Source: DATCBF01 sp964401995
Lineage (GTDB): Bacteria > Actinomycetota > Thermoleophilia > Solirubrobacterales > 70-9
Length of the DNA stretch: 64,000 bases
Reading direction: 5' to 3'
Assembly (NCBI GenBank): GCA_964401995.1
Contig: CAYOAP010000003.1
Location: 144,824 to 208,823, forward strand
Of this stretch, positions 7,112 through 15,344 are shown piece by piece (positions within the stretch are counted from its first letter, which is position 1; each line of letters starts with the position of its first letter). Below the pieces are notes generated by a model. It did no database searches, was not told where the DNA came from, and was given only the letters and a program-made list of their open reading frames with translations. The translations under genes and the position numbers were made by a program.

Positions 7112-9532
7112 CTAGACGTCAAGGTTGCCGACCTCCTTGGCGTGGGCCTCGATGAACTCGCGGCGGGGCGCGACCTGGTCGCCCATCAGCATCGAGAAGA
7201 TCTGGTCGGCGGCGGTTGCGTCTTCGAGCGTCACCCGGGCCAAAGTCCGGCTGGCGGGATCCATCGTCGTCTCGCGCAGCTGTTCGGCGTTCATCTCGCC
7301 CAGGCCCTTGAAGCGGGTCAGCTGGACGCCGTGGCGGGCCAGCTCCAGCACCGCGCCACGCAGCGCCTCGAACGAGAGGGCAACGTTGCGGCGGCCGCCG
7401 AGCTGGATCTCGAACGGGGGCCGGCCGACCTGTTTCAGCAGCGCCTCGTGGACCTCGACGAACTTGCGGTAGTCGTAGTGGGAGAAAAGCTCGGCGGGAA
7501 GGCGGTGGGTGCGGGCGAGGCCGCTCTTGCGTTCGATCGCCTTCACCACCAGCAGCTCGTCGGAGGCCTCGATCACCTCGGTGTCGAACGGCGCGCCCTC
7601 GGGAGTGACGTCGCCCATCAGCTTGGCGGCGGCGGCGATGCTGCCAACGCCCTCGTCAAGCAGGTTCGACTCCTCGAGGAAGCGGACCGCCTCGTGGCCG
7701 AACTCGGCCTGCAGCGAGGAGCCCCAGCCCTCGTACTCTTTCGAGCGCCGGATATAGGCCTGCCAGCGGGCGGCGGTCAGCTTCTTTGTGTTGCCGCCGG
7801 CGTCGGTCAGCTCGTAGTCCTCGATCTTGTCGCGCAGCAACAGCTCTTCGAGTTCGGACTCGCGCTCCAGGTAGGTCTCCTGGTTGCCCTGCTTGACCCG
7901 GTAGAGCGGCGGTTTGGCGATGTAGACGAAGCCGGCGTCGATCAGGGCCGGCATCTGCCGGTAGAGGAAGGTGAGGACGAGGGTGCGGATGTGGGCGCCG
8001 TCGACGTCGGCGTCGGTCGCCATCACGATCTTGTGGTACCTGGCGCCCTCGATGTCGAACTCGTCGTGGACGCCGGTCCCGATCGCCGTGATCAGCGCCT
8101 GGATCTCGTTGTTGGCCAGGACCTTGTCGATCCGGCTCTTCTCGACGTTGATGATCTTGCCGCGCAGCGGCAGCACCGCCTGGGTGTTGCGGTCGCGGGC
8201 CTGCTTGGCGGAGCCGCCGGCGGAGTCGCCCTCGACGACGAAGATCTCGGCCAGGCTCGGGTCCTTGACCGTGCAGTCGGCGAGCTTGCCCGGCAGGGTC
8301 GAGTTCTCCAGCGCCGACTTGCGTCGGGTCAGGTCGCGCGCCTTGCGCGCCGCGTCGCGCGCCCGCGAGGCGTCGATCGCCTTGCTGATGATGCGCCGGG
8401 CGTCGCTGGGGTTCTCCTCGAAGTACTCGGCCAGCTTGCGGTTGACCGTCTCCTCGACCAGGCCGCGGATCGGCGGGTTGCCGAGTTTGGTCTTGGTCTG
8501 GCCCTCGAACTGGGGGTCGTGGAGCTTGACCGAGATCACCGCGGTCAGGCCCTCGCGGACGTCCTCGCCGGCGAGGTTGTCGTCTTTGTCTTTCAGCAGC
8601 CCTTTGCTGCGCCCGTAGGCGTTCAGCGTCCGCGTCAGCGCCGCGCGGAAGCCGGAGAGGTGGGTGCCGCCCTCGTGGGTGTTGATGTTGTTGGCGAAGC
8701 TGAAGATCGACTCCTGGTAGGAGGAGTTCCACTGCATCGCCACCTCGACCTGGCCCTCCTCCTCGCTGCCCTCGAAGTAGATGACCTTGCGGTGCAGCTC
8801 GTCCTTGTTCGTGTTGAGGTGGCGGACGAAATCCTCGATCCCGCCCTCGTACTGGAAGACGACGCTGTTGGTCTGGCCACGCTCGTCGACAAGTTCGATT
8901 TTGAGGCCGCGGGTGAGGAAGGCGGTCTCGCGCAGCCGCTCGGCCAGGGTCTGGAAGTCGAAGCCGATCTCTTCGAAGATTTCGAGATCGGGAAGAAAGG
9001 TGATCGTGGTCCCGTGCGCGTCGGTGGCGTCGCCCTTGGTCAGCTCCGTCATCGGTTTGCCGCGCTCGTAGTCCTGATCCCAGACGTTGCCATCGCGGCT
9101 GATCTGCAAGTGGAGCCGCTCGGACAAAGCGTTGACCACCGAGACGCCGACTCCGTGCAGGCCGCCGGAGACCTTGTAGCCGCCGCCGTCCCCGAACTTG
9201 CCGCCGGCATGGAGAACAGTCAGGACGACCTCGGCCGCCGGCTTCTGCTCTTTCGCCATCGTCTCGACCGGGATCCCACGACCGTCGTCGGAGACCGTGC
9301 AGCTGTTGTCGGGGTGCAGGACAACCCGCACGCTGTCGCAGTGGCCGGCGAGGGCCTCGTCGACCGAGTTGTCGACCACCTCATAGACGAGGTGGTGCAG
9401 GCCGCGGGGGCCGGTCGAGCCGATGTACATGCCGGGCCGCTTGCGCACCGCTTCCAGGCCCTCGAGGACGGTGATGTCCTTGGCGCCGTATGAGTCGGTG
9501 GTCTGGCCAGCCGTGGTCGTCTTCTCAGACAA
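7112..9532 (-). CDS. gyrB: DNA gyrase subunit B (long form)
   Basis: 806 residues from the TTG start at 9532, which has GGAAGG a few bases upstream (MSEKTTTAG). An upstream in-frame ATG at 9616 lacks a clear ribosome site. It is the ATPase subunit: ITVLEGLEAVRKRPGMYIG, VDNSVDEAL, DDGRGIP and GGLHGVGVSVVNAL form the GHKL fold, and EGDSAGG plus DADVDGAHIRTL form the Toprim domain. Between the Toprim region and RFKGLGEMNAEQL lie roughly 170 residues like the insert of Gram-negative GyrB. Most actinobacterial GyrB proteins are shorter. Confidence 0.97.
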   Translation of the reverse strand: MSEKTTTAGQTTDSYGAKDITVLEGLEAVRKRPGMYIGSTGPRGLHHLVYEVVDNSVDEALAGHCDSVRVVLHPDNSCTVSDDGRGIPVETMAKEQKPAAEVVLTVLHAGGKFGDGGGYKVSGGLHGVGVSVVNALSERLHLQISRDGNVWDQDYERGKPMTELTKGDATDAHGTTITFLPDLEIFEEIGFDFQTLAERLRETAFLTRGLKIELVDERGQTNSVVFQYEGGIEDFVRHLNTNKDELHRKVIYFEGSEEEGQVEVAMQWNSSYQESIFSFANNINTHEGGTHLSGFRAALTRTLNAYGRSKGLLKDKDDNLAGEDVREGLTAVISVKLHDPQFEGQTKTKLGNPPIRGLVEETVNRKLAEYFEENPSDARRIISKAIDASRARDAARKARDLTRRKSALENSTLPGKLADCTVKDPSLAEIFVVEGDSAGGSAKQARDRNTQAVLPLRGKIINVEKSRIDKVLANNEIQALITAIGTGVHDEFDIEGARYHKIVMATDADVDGAHIRTLVLTFLYRQMPALIDAGFVYIAKPPLYRVKQGNQETYLERESELEELLLRDKIEDYELTDAGGNTKKLTAARWQAYIRRSKEYEGWGSSLQAEFGHEAVRFLEESNLLDEGVGSIAAAAKLMGDVTPEGAPFDTEVIEASDELLVVKAIERKSGLARTHRLPAELFSHYDYRKFVEVHEALLKQVGRPPFEIQLGGRRNVALSFEALRGAVLELARHGVQLTRFKGLGEMNAEQLRETTMDPASRTLARVTLEDATAADQIFSMLMGDQVAPRREFIEAHAKEVGNLDV

Positions 9533-9691
9533 TGAATCCCTTCCGGTTCTCAAAGAAAACCCCGACTGCCTGGAGAGAGGCTCCACGCGAATCGGGGCAC
9601 GTGTGCGAGTTGACATAAGGATACCAGTTCAGGCCCACGGAAAGCCCTCTGAGCCAGACAAAAATCCCTGCAAATCATGGATAAAATGTGG
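9533..9691. promoter_or_regulatory. gyrB upstream region
   Basis: 159 bases between dciA and gyrB, less GC-rich than its surroundings (a stretch near 9655-9692 is rich in A and T). It holds a DnaA-box-like TTATCCATG on the minus strand near 9676-9684 (7 of 9 to TTATCCACA). No convincing -35/-10 pair was found by eye. Confidence 0.3.
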
Positions 9692-9997
9692 CTAAAGGCG
9701 CTCAGAACCCAGGCGAAAGCGCAAACTCTCGGGGGCCAGCTCGCCAAGTTGCTCCTTGAGGCTCTCCAAAAGCTGCCCCTGCATCAGGTCCAGCTCCTGC
9801 GCCCAGACCGCGTCGGCACACTCGACCGTCACCTCTCCCCCCCGTTCTGAGACCGGCGTCGCCTGCGCTGCCAGGCCCTCGCCGACGGCGCCGACCCAAG
9901 CTGCCTGAACCGCCGCCAGCCTCGTCTTCGGCGCCGCTTGTTCGCGCGCGGCCCGGATCGCGTCGCCTGCAGGCCGGGGGGCGCGGCGGTGGGTCAC
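9692..9997 (-). CDS. dciA: DciA family protein (DUF721), putative helicase operator
   Basis: 101 residues with the DUF721/DciA pattern: an N-terminal helix, VQAAWVGAVGEGLAAQATPVSERGGEVTVECADAVWAQELDLMQGQLLESLKEQL, the KH-like core. In many bacteria lacking DnaC/DnaI, DciA helps load the replicative helicase. It overlaps the recF stop by 4 bases, the classic actinobacterial position (recF-dciA-gyrB). A DnaI/DnaC-like loader gene is also present next to dnaB at 55.4-56.1 kb, an unusual combination. Confidence 0.85.
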   Translation of the reverse strand: MTHRRAPRPAGDAIRAAREQAAPKTRLAAVQAAWVGAVGEGLAAQATPVSERGGEVTVECADAVWAQELDLMQGQLLESLKEQLGELAPESLRFRLGSERL

Positions 9998-11091
9998 GCT
10001 GCCGCCGAGTGGCCATCAGCAGCAGGCCAGGGCACGCGGACGACGCTGTCCATCGCCCGCGCCGGGACCGACTCCTCGTCGGCCGCGGTGATCAATGCCT
10101 GCCCGCCGCCCTGCAAACGCGCGACCAGGCGCTCGCGCCGCTCCGGGTCGAGCTCGCTCATCACGTCGTCGAGCAGCAGCAGCGGCGCCACCCGGCGGGC
10201 CTCCAGCAACGCGTCGCGCTCGGCGAAGAGCAGGGCGAGCAGGGCGGCTCGCTGCTGTCCCTGCGATCCGTAACGCCGCAGCGCCCGTCCCGAGAGCGAG
10301 ATCTTCAGCTCGTCCAGATGCGGGCCCCAGGAGCTGCGCCCCAGCCGCAGGTCCTGCTCGCGCCGCTCCTCGAGGCCGGTACGGATCTCCTCAGCGCTGC
10401 CCGCTGCCCGCGGCGCGTACTCGACCGTCGCCCCGCCGGCCAGCCCCAGCTCCTCGGCGGTCGAGGCGAACGGCCCCGCCAGCTCCTGCGCCGCCTCCTC
10501 CCTGGCGGCGACAAGCGGCGCCGCTGCCTCGGCCAGGGTCGCGTCCCAGACGCCGAGCTCGGCCCCCCCGCCGGAACCGCCGGCGAGGCGAGAGAGGAGC
10601 GCGTTGCGCTGCGCCAGCGCCTGGCCGAAGCGCTTGCGCAGTTCCGAGCGCGAGGGCCAGCGGGCGGCGACGAACTGGTCGAGGTGGGCGCGGCGCTCCG
10701 ACGGCGGGCCCTTGACCAAGGTCAAGCGGTCGGGAGAGAAGACAGCCACCGGCGGCCGGTTGCGGGCCAGCGTCGCCGGGTCGGCAGGGCTGCCGTCGAG
10801 CAGGTGGCGGCGGCCGTCGGTGCGGCTGACCGAGGCGAGCAGGCGCCGCTCGACCCCATCCTCGTCGCGGACCAAGACCTCGGCCCGGGCGAAGGCGCCG
10901 CCAAACGGGATCAGCTCGCGGCGATCGGAAGTGCGAAAGGAGCGGCCGGTGAGGCCAAAGTAGAGCGCCTCGAGGAAGTTGGTCTTGCCGGCGCCGTTGG
11001 GGCCGATCAGGCTGACAATGCCGGGCCCGAGCTCGACCCGCACGTCCTCGAGGCTTCGCAGTGGATTCGCTTCGACGACGGTGACAAGCAC
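9994..11091 (-). CDS. recF: DNA replication/repair protein RecF
   Basis: 365 residues from GTG at 11091. SMC-like ATPase acting with RecO and RecR to load RecA at gaps. Walker A is GPNGAGKTNFLEAL (about 33-46), followed by GRSFRTS. The signature region shows SWGPHLDELKISLSGRALRRYGSQGQQRAALLALLFAE, and Walker B is LLLLDDVMSELD. The start lies 12 bases after the dnaN stop, so dnaN-recF-dciA are probably one operon. Confidence 0.96.
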   Translation of the reverse strand: MLVTVVEANPLRSLEDVRVELGPGIVSLIGPNGAGKTNFLEALYFGLTGRSFRTSDRRELIPFGGAFARAEVLVRDEDGVERRLLASVSRTDGRRHLLDGSPADPATLARNRPPVAVFSPDRLTLVKGPPSERRAHLDQFVAARWPSRSELRKRFGQALAQRNALLSRLAGGSGGGAELGVWDATLAEAAAPLVAAREEAAQELAGPFASTAEELGLAGGATVEYAPRAAGSAEEIRTGLEERREQDLRLGRSSWGPHLDELKISLSGRALRRYGSQGQQRAALLALLFAERDALLEARRVAPLLLLDDVMSELDPERRERLVARLQGGGQALITAADEESVPARAMDSVVRVPWPAADGHSAAA

Positions 11092-11103
11092 CGGGCGCCA
11101 GCC

Positions 11104-12210
11104 TCAGACGTTGAGGCGGATCGGCATCACCAGGTAGCGGAAGTCTTCGTTGTCGACCGGCTGCAACAGGCCTGGGCGCAGCGGCGAGATCAAGCGCAGC
11201 ACGATCTCCTCGCCCTCGACGCTCTCGATCCCCTCCTTGAGGAACTCGGGGTTGAAGCCGATCTCCAGCGGCTCACCCTCGAAAGCCGCCGGCATCGTCT
11301 CCTCCGCGTCGCCGACATCGGGCGTCTCCGCCGCGACCGTCAGCTCCCCCGGGGAGAACGAGAGCCGCAGCGGCGCGTTGCGCTGCGCCATCTGGCTGAT
11401 CCGCCGGGTGACGTCGAGAAAGTCGGCGCGCGGCAACCTGACGTCGTGGTCGTAGGACTCCGGCAGGAGCTGTCGAAAGTTAGGGAACTGCCCGTCGATC
11501 AGCCTCGTGTTGAGGACAATCGCCCCTGCCTTGAAAATGGCCTGGTTGGGGAGCAGAGCGACCGAGACCTCCTCGACGCCCTCGCTGGAGAGGATCCGCC
11601 CGAGCTCACGCAGCGCGCGGGCAGGGATGTTGGCCTCGAGCTCGCCGCCGATCTCACTCTCAAGCTCGGTCCGCTTGACCGCGAGCCGGTAGGAGTCGGT
11701 GGCGACCATCGTCATCTCCTTGCCGGCCGCCGTGACCAAGACGCCGGTCAGCACCGGGCGCATGTCGTCGCGGGAAGCGGCCCGGGCGACCAGGTCCACG
11801 GTCGAGGCCAGGGCCGCGGCCGGGATTTTCAGCGGCTCGCCGGCATCCTCGGGGAAGCTGGGGAAGTCCTCAGCGGGCAGGACCCGCAGGTGGAAGCTGG
11901 AGCCGCCGCTGCGGATCTCGACGTCTTTCTCCGCCGGCCGCGACTCGATCTCCACCGTGGCGTCTCCGAGCGATCGCGATACCTCCGCCAGCAGGCGGCC
12001 GGGGAGGAGGATCGAGCCCTCGCCCTCGACGTCAGCTTGGAGGCCGGTCTGCAGGCCCATCTCGAGATCGGTGGCGCGCAAACTGACGCCGCCCTCTGAC
12101 GCGGTCAGGAGGATCCCCGAAAGCGCCTGGGTGACGGCGCGGTTGGAAACAGCGCGGGAAACGATCGAGAGCTTGGAGACGAGTTCGTCGCGTTTGGTTG
12201 TCAGCTTCAA
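11104..12210 (-). CDS. dnaN: DNA polymerase III beta subunit (sliding clamp)
   Basis: 368 residues, usual clamp length, from a TTG start (MKLTTKRDELVSKLSIVSRAVSNR) with AGAAGG 10 bases upstream. It forms the dimeric ring that tethers polymerase to DNA. Three repeated clamp domains are visible, with LSGILLTASEGG, DMRPVLTGVLVTAAGKEMTMVATDSYRLA and the C-terminal LLQPVDNEDFRYLVMPIRL, which matches the conserved clamp end. It lies downstream of dnaA on the same strand, across a 135-base gap that holds the candidate origin. Confidence 0.97.
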   Translation of the reverse strand: MKLTTKRDELVSKLSIVSRAVSNRAVTQALSGILLTASEGGVSLRATDLEMGLQTGLQADVEGEGSILLPGRLLAEVSRSLGDATVEIESRPAEKDVEIRSGGSSFHLRVLPAEDFPSFPEDAGEPLKIPAAALASTVDLVARAASRDDMRPVLTGVLVTAAGKEMTMVATDSYRLAVKRTELESEIGGELEANIPARALRELGRILSSEGVEEVSVALLPNQAIFKAGAIVLNTRLIDGQFPNFRQLLPESYDHDVRLPRADFLDVTRRISQMAQRNAPLRLSFSPGELTVAAETPDVGDAEETMPAAFEGEPLEIGFNPEFLKEGIESVEGEEIVLRLISPLRPGLLQPVDNEDFRYLVMPIRLNV

Positions 12211-12243
12211 GTGGTGAATGCCTTCTTGAGTTGGGTTAGTTCC

Positions 12244-12377
12244 TGTGGAAAGCGGGTGGAATGACGTGGATTCGGCGTTGGGGCGGGATTTGAAGCCTGT
12301 GGAGGAAGCTGTGGGGAGCGGTGATTCTTACAGCGTCGTCGGGCGTCAGGCGCTGCCGCCGGTTGGGCTGTGGATAG
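12244..12377. other. Candidate oriC (cluster of DnaA-box-like sequences)
   Basis: Four TGTGG-cored 9-mers lie on one strand: TGTGGAAAG (12244), TGTGGAGGA (12298), TGTGGGGAG (12310) and TGTGGATAG (12369, 8 of 9 to the reverse consensus TGTGGATAA). The last is inside the dnaA 3' end. The dnaA-dnaN gap is the usual actinobacterial origin position. Most boxes are weak and no strongly AT-rich unwinding element is visible, so the call is tentative. Confidence 0.45.
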
Positions 12378-13677
12378 CGGAGCGGAGTTCTGAGACCCGA
12401 TCGGAGAGGGCTGGGTCCTCGGCTACGCCGGCCTCGACCCGGCGCAGCGAGTTGAGGACCGTCGAGTGATCACGGCCGCCGTAGAGGCGGCCGATCTGGG
12501 GCAGGGAGAGGTCGGTCAGCTCGCGAGTGAGGAAGATCGCGACCTGGCGGGCGCGCAGCGGAGTGGCGGCGCGGGTGGAGCCGACCAGCTCGGCGCGGGA
12601 GATGCCGAAGGAGGTGGCGACGCGTTGCTGGATCTCCTCGACGGGGGTTGACTCGGCTGCCCGGGCGCGTTGGGGGACGACCTCGGCGATCAGCTCGGAG
12701 CTGAGCGGCCTGGCCAGCAGCGACGCGTGGGCGATGACGCGGGTGAGGGCGCCGTGCAGCTGGCGCACGTTGGCGTCGATCCGCCGCGCCAGCTCGGAGA
12801 GGGCGTCGTTGTCGGCGATCTCGACCCCGGCCTCGTTGACCAGGCGCTGGAGCACGGTCAGGCGAGTGGCGTGGTTGGGAGCGGCGACGGGGACGGTCAG
12901 GCCCCACTCGAAGCGGTCGCGCAGGCGGGAGGCGAGGGTCGAGAGCTCGCTGGGGATGCGGTCGGCGGAGAGGATGATCTGGCTGCCGCCCTCATAGAGA
13001 GCGTTGAAAGTGTGGAAGAACTCCTCCTCGGTGTGGTGCTTGCCCTCGAGGAACTGGACGTCGTCGATCAGCAGCACGTCGATCCCGCGGTAGCGGCTCT
13101 TGAAGCCCTCGACCCCGGTTGTGCGCAGGGCGCCGACGAACTCGTTGGTGAAGGACTCGGCCGTGGTGTAGCGGACGGTCAAGCCGGGGGCATTGGCCCG
13201 CAGGTAGTTGGCGATCGCGACCAGCAGGTGCGTCTTGCCGAGGCCGGGAGGGCCGTGCAGGAAGAGCGGGTTATACGCCTCAGAGGGCGCCTCGGCCACG
13301 GTCAGCGCGGCGGCGTGGGCGAAGCGGTTGCCCTCGCCGATCACGAAGCGGTCGAAGGTGTAATTAGGGTTGAGCTCGATTTCAGCGCCGACGCTGTTTC
13401 CACCCGGCACCTCGCACTGCCCGACGGCGAAGCTGATCTCGCGCAGCGGGGAGGGGAGCGTGACCAGGACTTCGCGGATCAGCGAGGAGTAGCGCCGCTC
13501 AACCCAGACGCGTTTGCCCTCGGGCGCCTCGATGTAGAGGGTGTCGGCCTGGGCGCCGGCGGCCCGCAGTGGCTCTAGCCAGAGCTTGAACGTCGAATCC
13601 GGGACTGAGGCGCGAAGCTGTGCCTGGATTTCTTGCCAGAGAGCCGCGAGATCCTGTTGGTCTGTTCCATCGTGCAC
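12346..13677 (-). CDS. dnaA: Chromosomal replication initiator DnaA
   Basis: 443 residues from GTG at 13677 (VHDGTDQQDLAALWQEIQAQL). Domain I has LRASVPDSTFKLWLEPLRA. Linker domain II is short. The AAA+ domain starts at NPNYTFDRFVIGEGNRFAHAAA, with Walker A GPPGLGKTHL and Walker B VLLIDDVQFLEGK. Domain IV carries the DnaA signature (YGGRDHSTVLNSLRRVE), which reads DnaA boxes. The frame stays open about 680 bases further upstream, but that part is non-homologous and crosses rpmH and rnpA. It starts divergently from rpmH. Confidence 0.97.
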   Translation of the reverse strand: MHDGTDQQDLAALWQEIQAQLRASVPDSTFKLWLEPLRAAGAQADTLYIEAPEGKRVWVERRYSSLIREVLVTLPSPLREISFAVGQCEVPGGNSVGAEIELNPNYTFDRFVIGEGNRFAHAAALTVAEAPSEAYNPLFLHGPPGLGKTHLLVAIANYLRANAPGLTVRYTTAESFTNEFVGALRTTGVEGFKSRYRGIDVLLIDDVQFLEGKHHTEEEFFHTFNALYEGGSQIILSADRIPSELSTLASRLRDRFEWGLTVPVAAPNHATRLTVLQRLVNEAGVEIADNDALSELARRIDANVRQLHGALTRVIAHASLLARPLSSELIAEVVPQRARAAESTPVEEIQQRVATSFGISRAELVGSTRAATPLRARQVAIFLTRELTDLSLPQIGRLYGGRDHSTVLNSLRRVEAGVAEDPALSDRVSELRSAIHSPTGGSA

Positions 13678-13797
13678 CTGCCAGCGACCATAGCGACGGG
13701 TCAGGTGCCTGGACCTGGGCCTGCCGCAAATCCCGCAGAAAAGATTCCGGCGCCTTTCCCGCCCCCACACGGCCGCGTCCGTATACTGCGGCCCGGA
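13678..13797. promoter_or_regulatory. dnaA/rpmH divergent promoter region
   Basis: 120 bases between divergent starts. TATACT (13782-13787) is a good -10 for rpmH on the plus strand, about 10 bases before the ATG, so rpmH may be nearly leaderless. No good DnaA box was seen here. Confidence 0.4.
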
Positions 13798-13932
13798 ATG
13801 AAGCGCACCTACCAGCCGAAGAAGCGGAAGCGGGCCAAGACGCACGGGTTCCGTGCGCGAATGAGCACCCGCGGGGGTCGCGAGATCCTCAAACGACGTC
13901 GGCGCAAGGGCCGGAAGCGCCTCACCCCTTAA
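13798..13932 (+). CDS. rpmH: 50S ribosomal protein L34
   Basis: 44 residues, very basic: MKRTYQPKKRKRAKTHGFRARM followed by STRGGREILKRRRRKGRKRL. This is the full L34 pattern at the normal length. ATG start. The stop codon TAA is followed at once by the rnpA ATG, so the two genes are translationally coupled, as in most bacteria. Confidence 0.98.
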   Translation: MKRTYQPKKRKRAKTHGFRARMSTRGGREILKRRRRKGRKRLTP

Positions 13933-14301
13933 ATGGCGTCGAAGCGACGCCGCCTTTCGCGCAGCGGTGAGTTTGACCGCGTCTATCGCGACGGCTCTTC
14001 CCATGCGACCCGCTACCTCGTTCTCTACAGCTTCCCCCGCAGCGCCGACGACACGCACGACGTGCGGCTTGGCGTATCCGCCAGCCGCAAGATTGGCGGC
14101 GCGGTTGATCGCAACCGGGTTAAGCGAGTCCTGCGTGAGGCGTTCTGGTCGCTTTCCGACCAGCTTCCCCCGCAGCACGACTTCGTCCTCGTTGCCAGGC
14201 CGGAGATCGGCGACCTGGTCGAGAGCGAGGGGGCGAGCGGCGTGAGCAAAAGCATTGAAGAGGCCCTGGCCGGCTTCTCGGGGAAGAAGCGTTCCACGTG
14301 A
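13933..14301 (+). CDS. rnpA: Ribonuclease P protein component
   Basis: 122 residues. Protein cofactor of RNase P, which matures tRNA 5' ends. It has LSRSGEFDRVYRDGSSHATRYLVLY, the central LGVSASRKIGGAVDRNRVKRVLREAF (the RNR signature that contacts RNA) and the HDFVLVARPEI strand. It directly follows rpmH. The last codons overlap yidD by 4 bases and contain a parS-like palindrome. Confidence 0.97.
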   Translation: MASKRRRLSRSGEFDRVYRDGSSHATRYLVLYSFPRSADDTHDVRLGVSASRKIGGAVDRNRVKRVLREAFWSLSDQLPPQHDFVLVARPEIGDLVESEGASGVSKSIEEALAGFSGKKRST

Positions 14302-14305
14302 AACG
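14290..14305. other. parS-like centromere site
   Basis: CGTTCCACGTGAAACG matches the parS consensus TGTTTCACGTGAAACA at 13 of 16 positions, including the central CACGTGAAAC. It spans the rnpA-yidD overlap, about 2.2 kb before parA-parB. ParB should bind here. No other equally good site was noticed in the window. Confidence 0.75.
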
Positions 14306-14570
14306 CTCCGTTTTGGCTCTGCTGGCCGCTTATCAGCGCTGGATCTCCCCCTCACGCGGCCGTCGTTGTCGCTACGAGCCGACCTGTTCGGCCTACGCGG
14401 CCGAGTCGGTGAGCCGTTTCGGCGCCGCCCGCGGCCTCTTGCTCGCCGCCTGGCGCCTGCTTCGCTGCAACCCCTTTAGCCACGGCGGCTTCGACCCGGT
14501 CCCCAAGCGCTTTACGTTGCGGGTCAAGCCGATCGATCCGGCCGTCTACCACGGCGAGATCCACCCATGA
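14298..14570 (+). CDS. yidD: Membrane protein insertion efficiency factor YidD
   Basis: 90 residues from GTG, overlapping rnpA by 4 bases. The family core is clear: YQRWISPSRGRRCRYEPTCSAYAAESVSRFGAARGLLLAAWRLLRCNPFSHGGFDPVP. It has the three conserved cysteines and an amphipathic N-terminus. It assists YidC-dependent membrane protein insertion, and yidC starts within its last codons. Confidence 0.96.
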   Translation: MKRSVLALLAAYQRWISPSRGRRCRYEPTCSAYAAESVSRFGAARGLLLAAWRLLRCNPFSHGGFDPVPKRFTLRVKPIDPAVYHGEIHP

Positions 14571-15319
14571 TCCTCGACGCGAACATCCTCCAGCCGCTGG
14601 TCGATATCGCCAACGGCGTTCTCAAGTTCTTCCACGACAACGCCGGCCTCAGCTGGGGCATGTCGATCATCGCCCTGACTGTCTGCACCAGGGCCCTGTT
14701 GATCCCGCTGACCTACAAACAGCTGAAAGGCATGCGGGCGCTGCAGGCGCTGCAGCCTCGGATCAAAGAGATCCAGGCCAAATACAAGAACGACAAACAG
14801 CGCATGCAGCAGGAGATGATGGCGTTCTACAAAGAGAACAAAGTCAATCCTTTCGCCTCCTGCATCCCCCTGGTCGCCCAGCTCCCGGTCTTTATCACCC
14901 TTTTCTCCGTTCTTCGCCACGAGCTCCCGAGTGACATCGGCTGCGAAGCCGGCCACTGCGGCAGCGAAGCCTCCTTCCTCTTCATCCACGACCTGACCGG
15001 GAAGGCAACGGGCGGCGAATTGATCGCCCTGCTGATCCTTTACGTGGGCACCCAGCTGATCTCCGGCATGGTGATGTCGGTCACTGCCGACAAAAGCCAG
15101 CGGACGATGATGTTCGCCCTGCCGCTGATCTTCGTCCCCTTCGTGATCAGCTTCCCGGCCGGCCTGATCCTCTACTGGATCACGACCAACGTCTGGACGA
15201 TTGGCCAGCAGTACACGATCCAGCGGATCATTCCGGCGCCTCAGGTAGCTACCGCGGCTGAGGTTGCTGCGGCCAAACCTCCGCCTCCCCCGCCTAAAAA
15301 GAAGAAGAAGCGGCGTTAG
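14567..15319 (+). CDS. yidC: Membrane protein insertase YidC/Oxa1
   Basis: 250 residues, short Gram-positive-like form without the large periplasmic domain. Transmembrane segments sit near 25-50, 100-115, 145-165 and 180-215. The cytoplasmic hairpin has KQLKGMRALQALQPRIKEIQAKYKNDKQRMQQEMMAFYKENKVNP. The hydrophilic-groove arginine is in TRALLIPLT. The tail is Pro/Lys rich (PPPPPPKKKKKRR), a ribosome-contact type tail. No lipobox or cleavable signal is seen. It inserts membrane proteins alone or with Sec. Confidence 0.96.
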   Translation: MILDANILQPLVDIANGVLKFFHDNAGLSWGMSIIALTVCTRALLIPLTYKQLKGMRALQALQPRIKEIQAKYKNDKQRMQQEMMAFYKENKVNPFASCIPLVAQLPVFITLFSVLRHELPSDIGCEAGHCGSEASFLFIHDLTGKATGGELIALLILYVGTQLISGMVMSVTADKSQRTMMFALPLIFVPFVISFPAGLILYWITTNVWTIGQQYTIQRIIPAPQVATAAEVAAAKPPPPPPKKKKKRR

Positions 15320-15320
15320 C

Positions 15321-15344
15321 AAGGGGCTGGCGGGGCTAGCCCTT
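15321..15344. terminator. Possible bidirectional terminator between yidC and rsmG
   Basis: AAGGGGCT and AGCCCTT form a stem with one bulge between converging stop codons. There is no T tract, so the call is weak. Confidence 0.3.

Noticed and set aside
9610..9618. Upstream ATG (9616) as the gyrB start.
   Set aside because: No ribosome site, and the added 28 residues are unlike GyrB; the TTG at 9532 has GGAAGG at good spacing.
10009..12099. A 696-residue plus-strand frame opposite recF and dnaN.
   Set aside because: Low-complexity antisense composition with no recognisable fold.
12346..14355. Extended 669-residue frame for dnaA.
   Set aside because: The extra N-terminus crosses rpmH and rnpA on the other strand and has no DnaA similarity; the GTG at 13677 fits the family.
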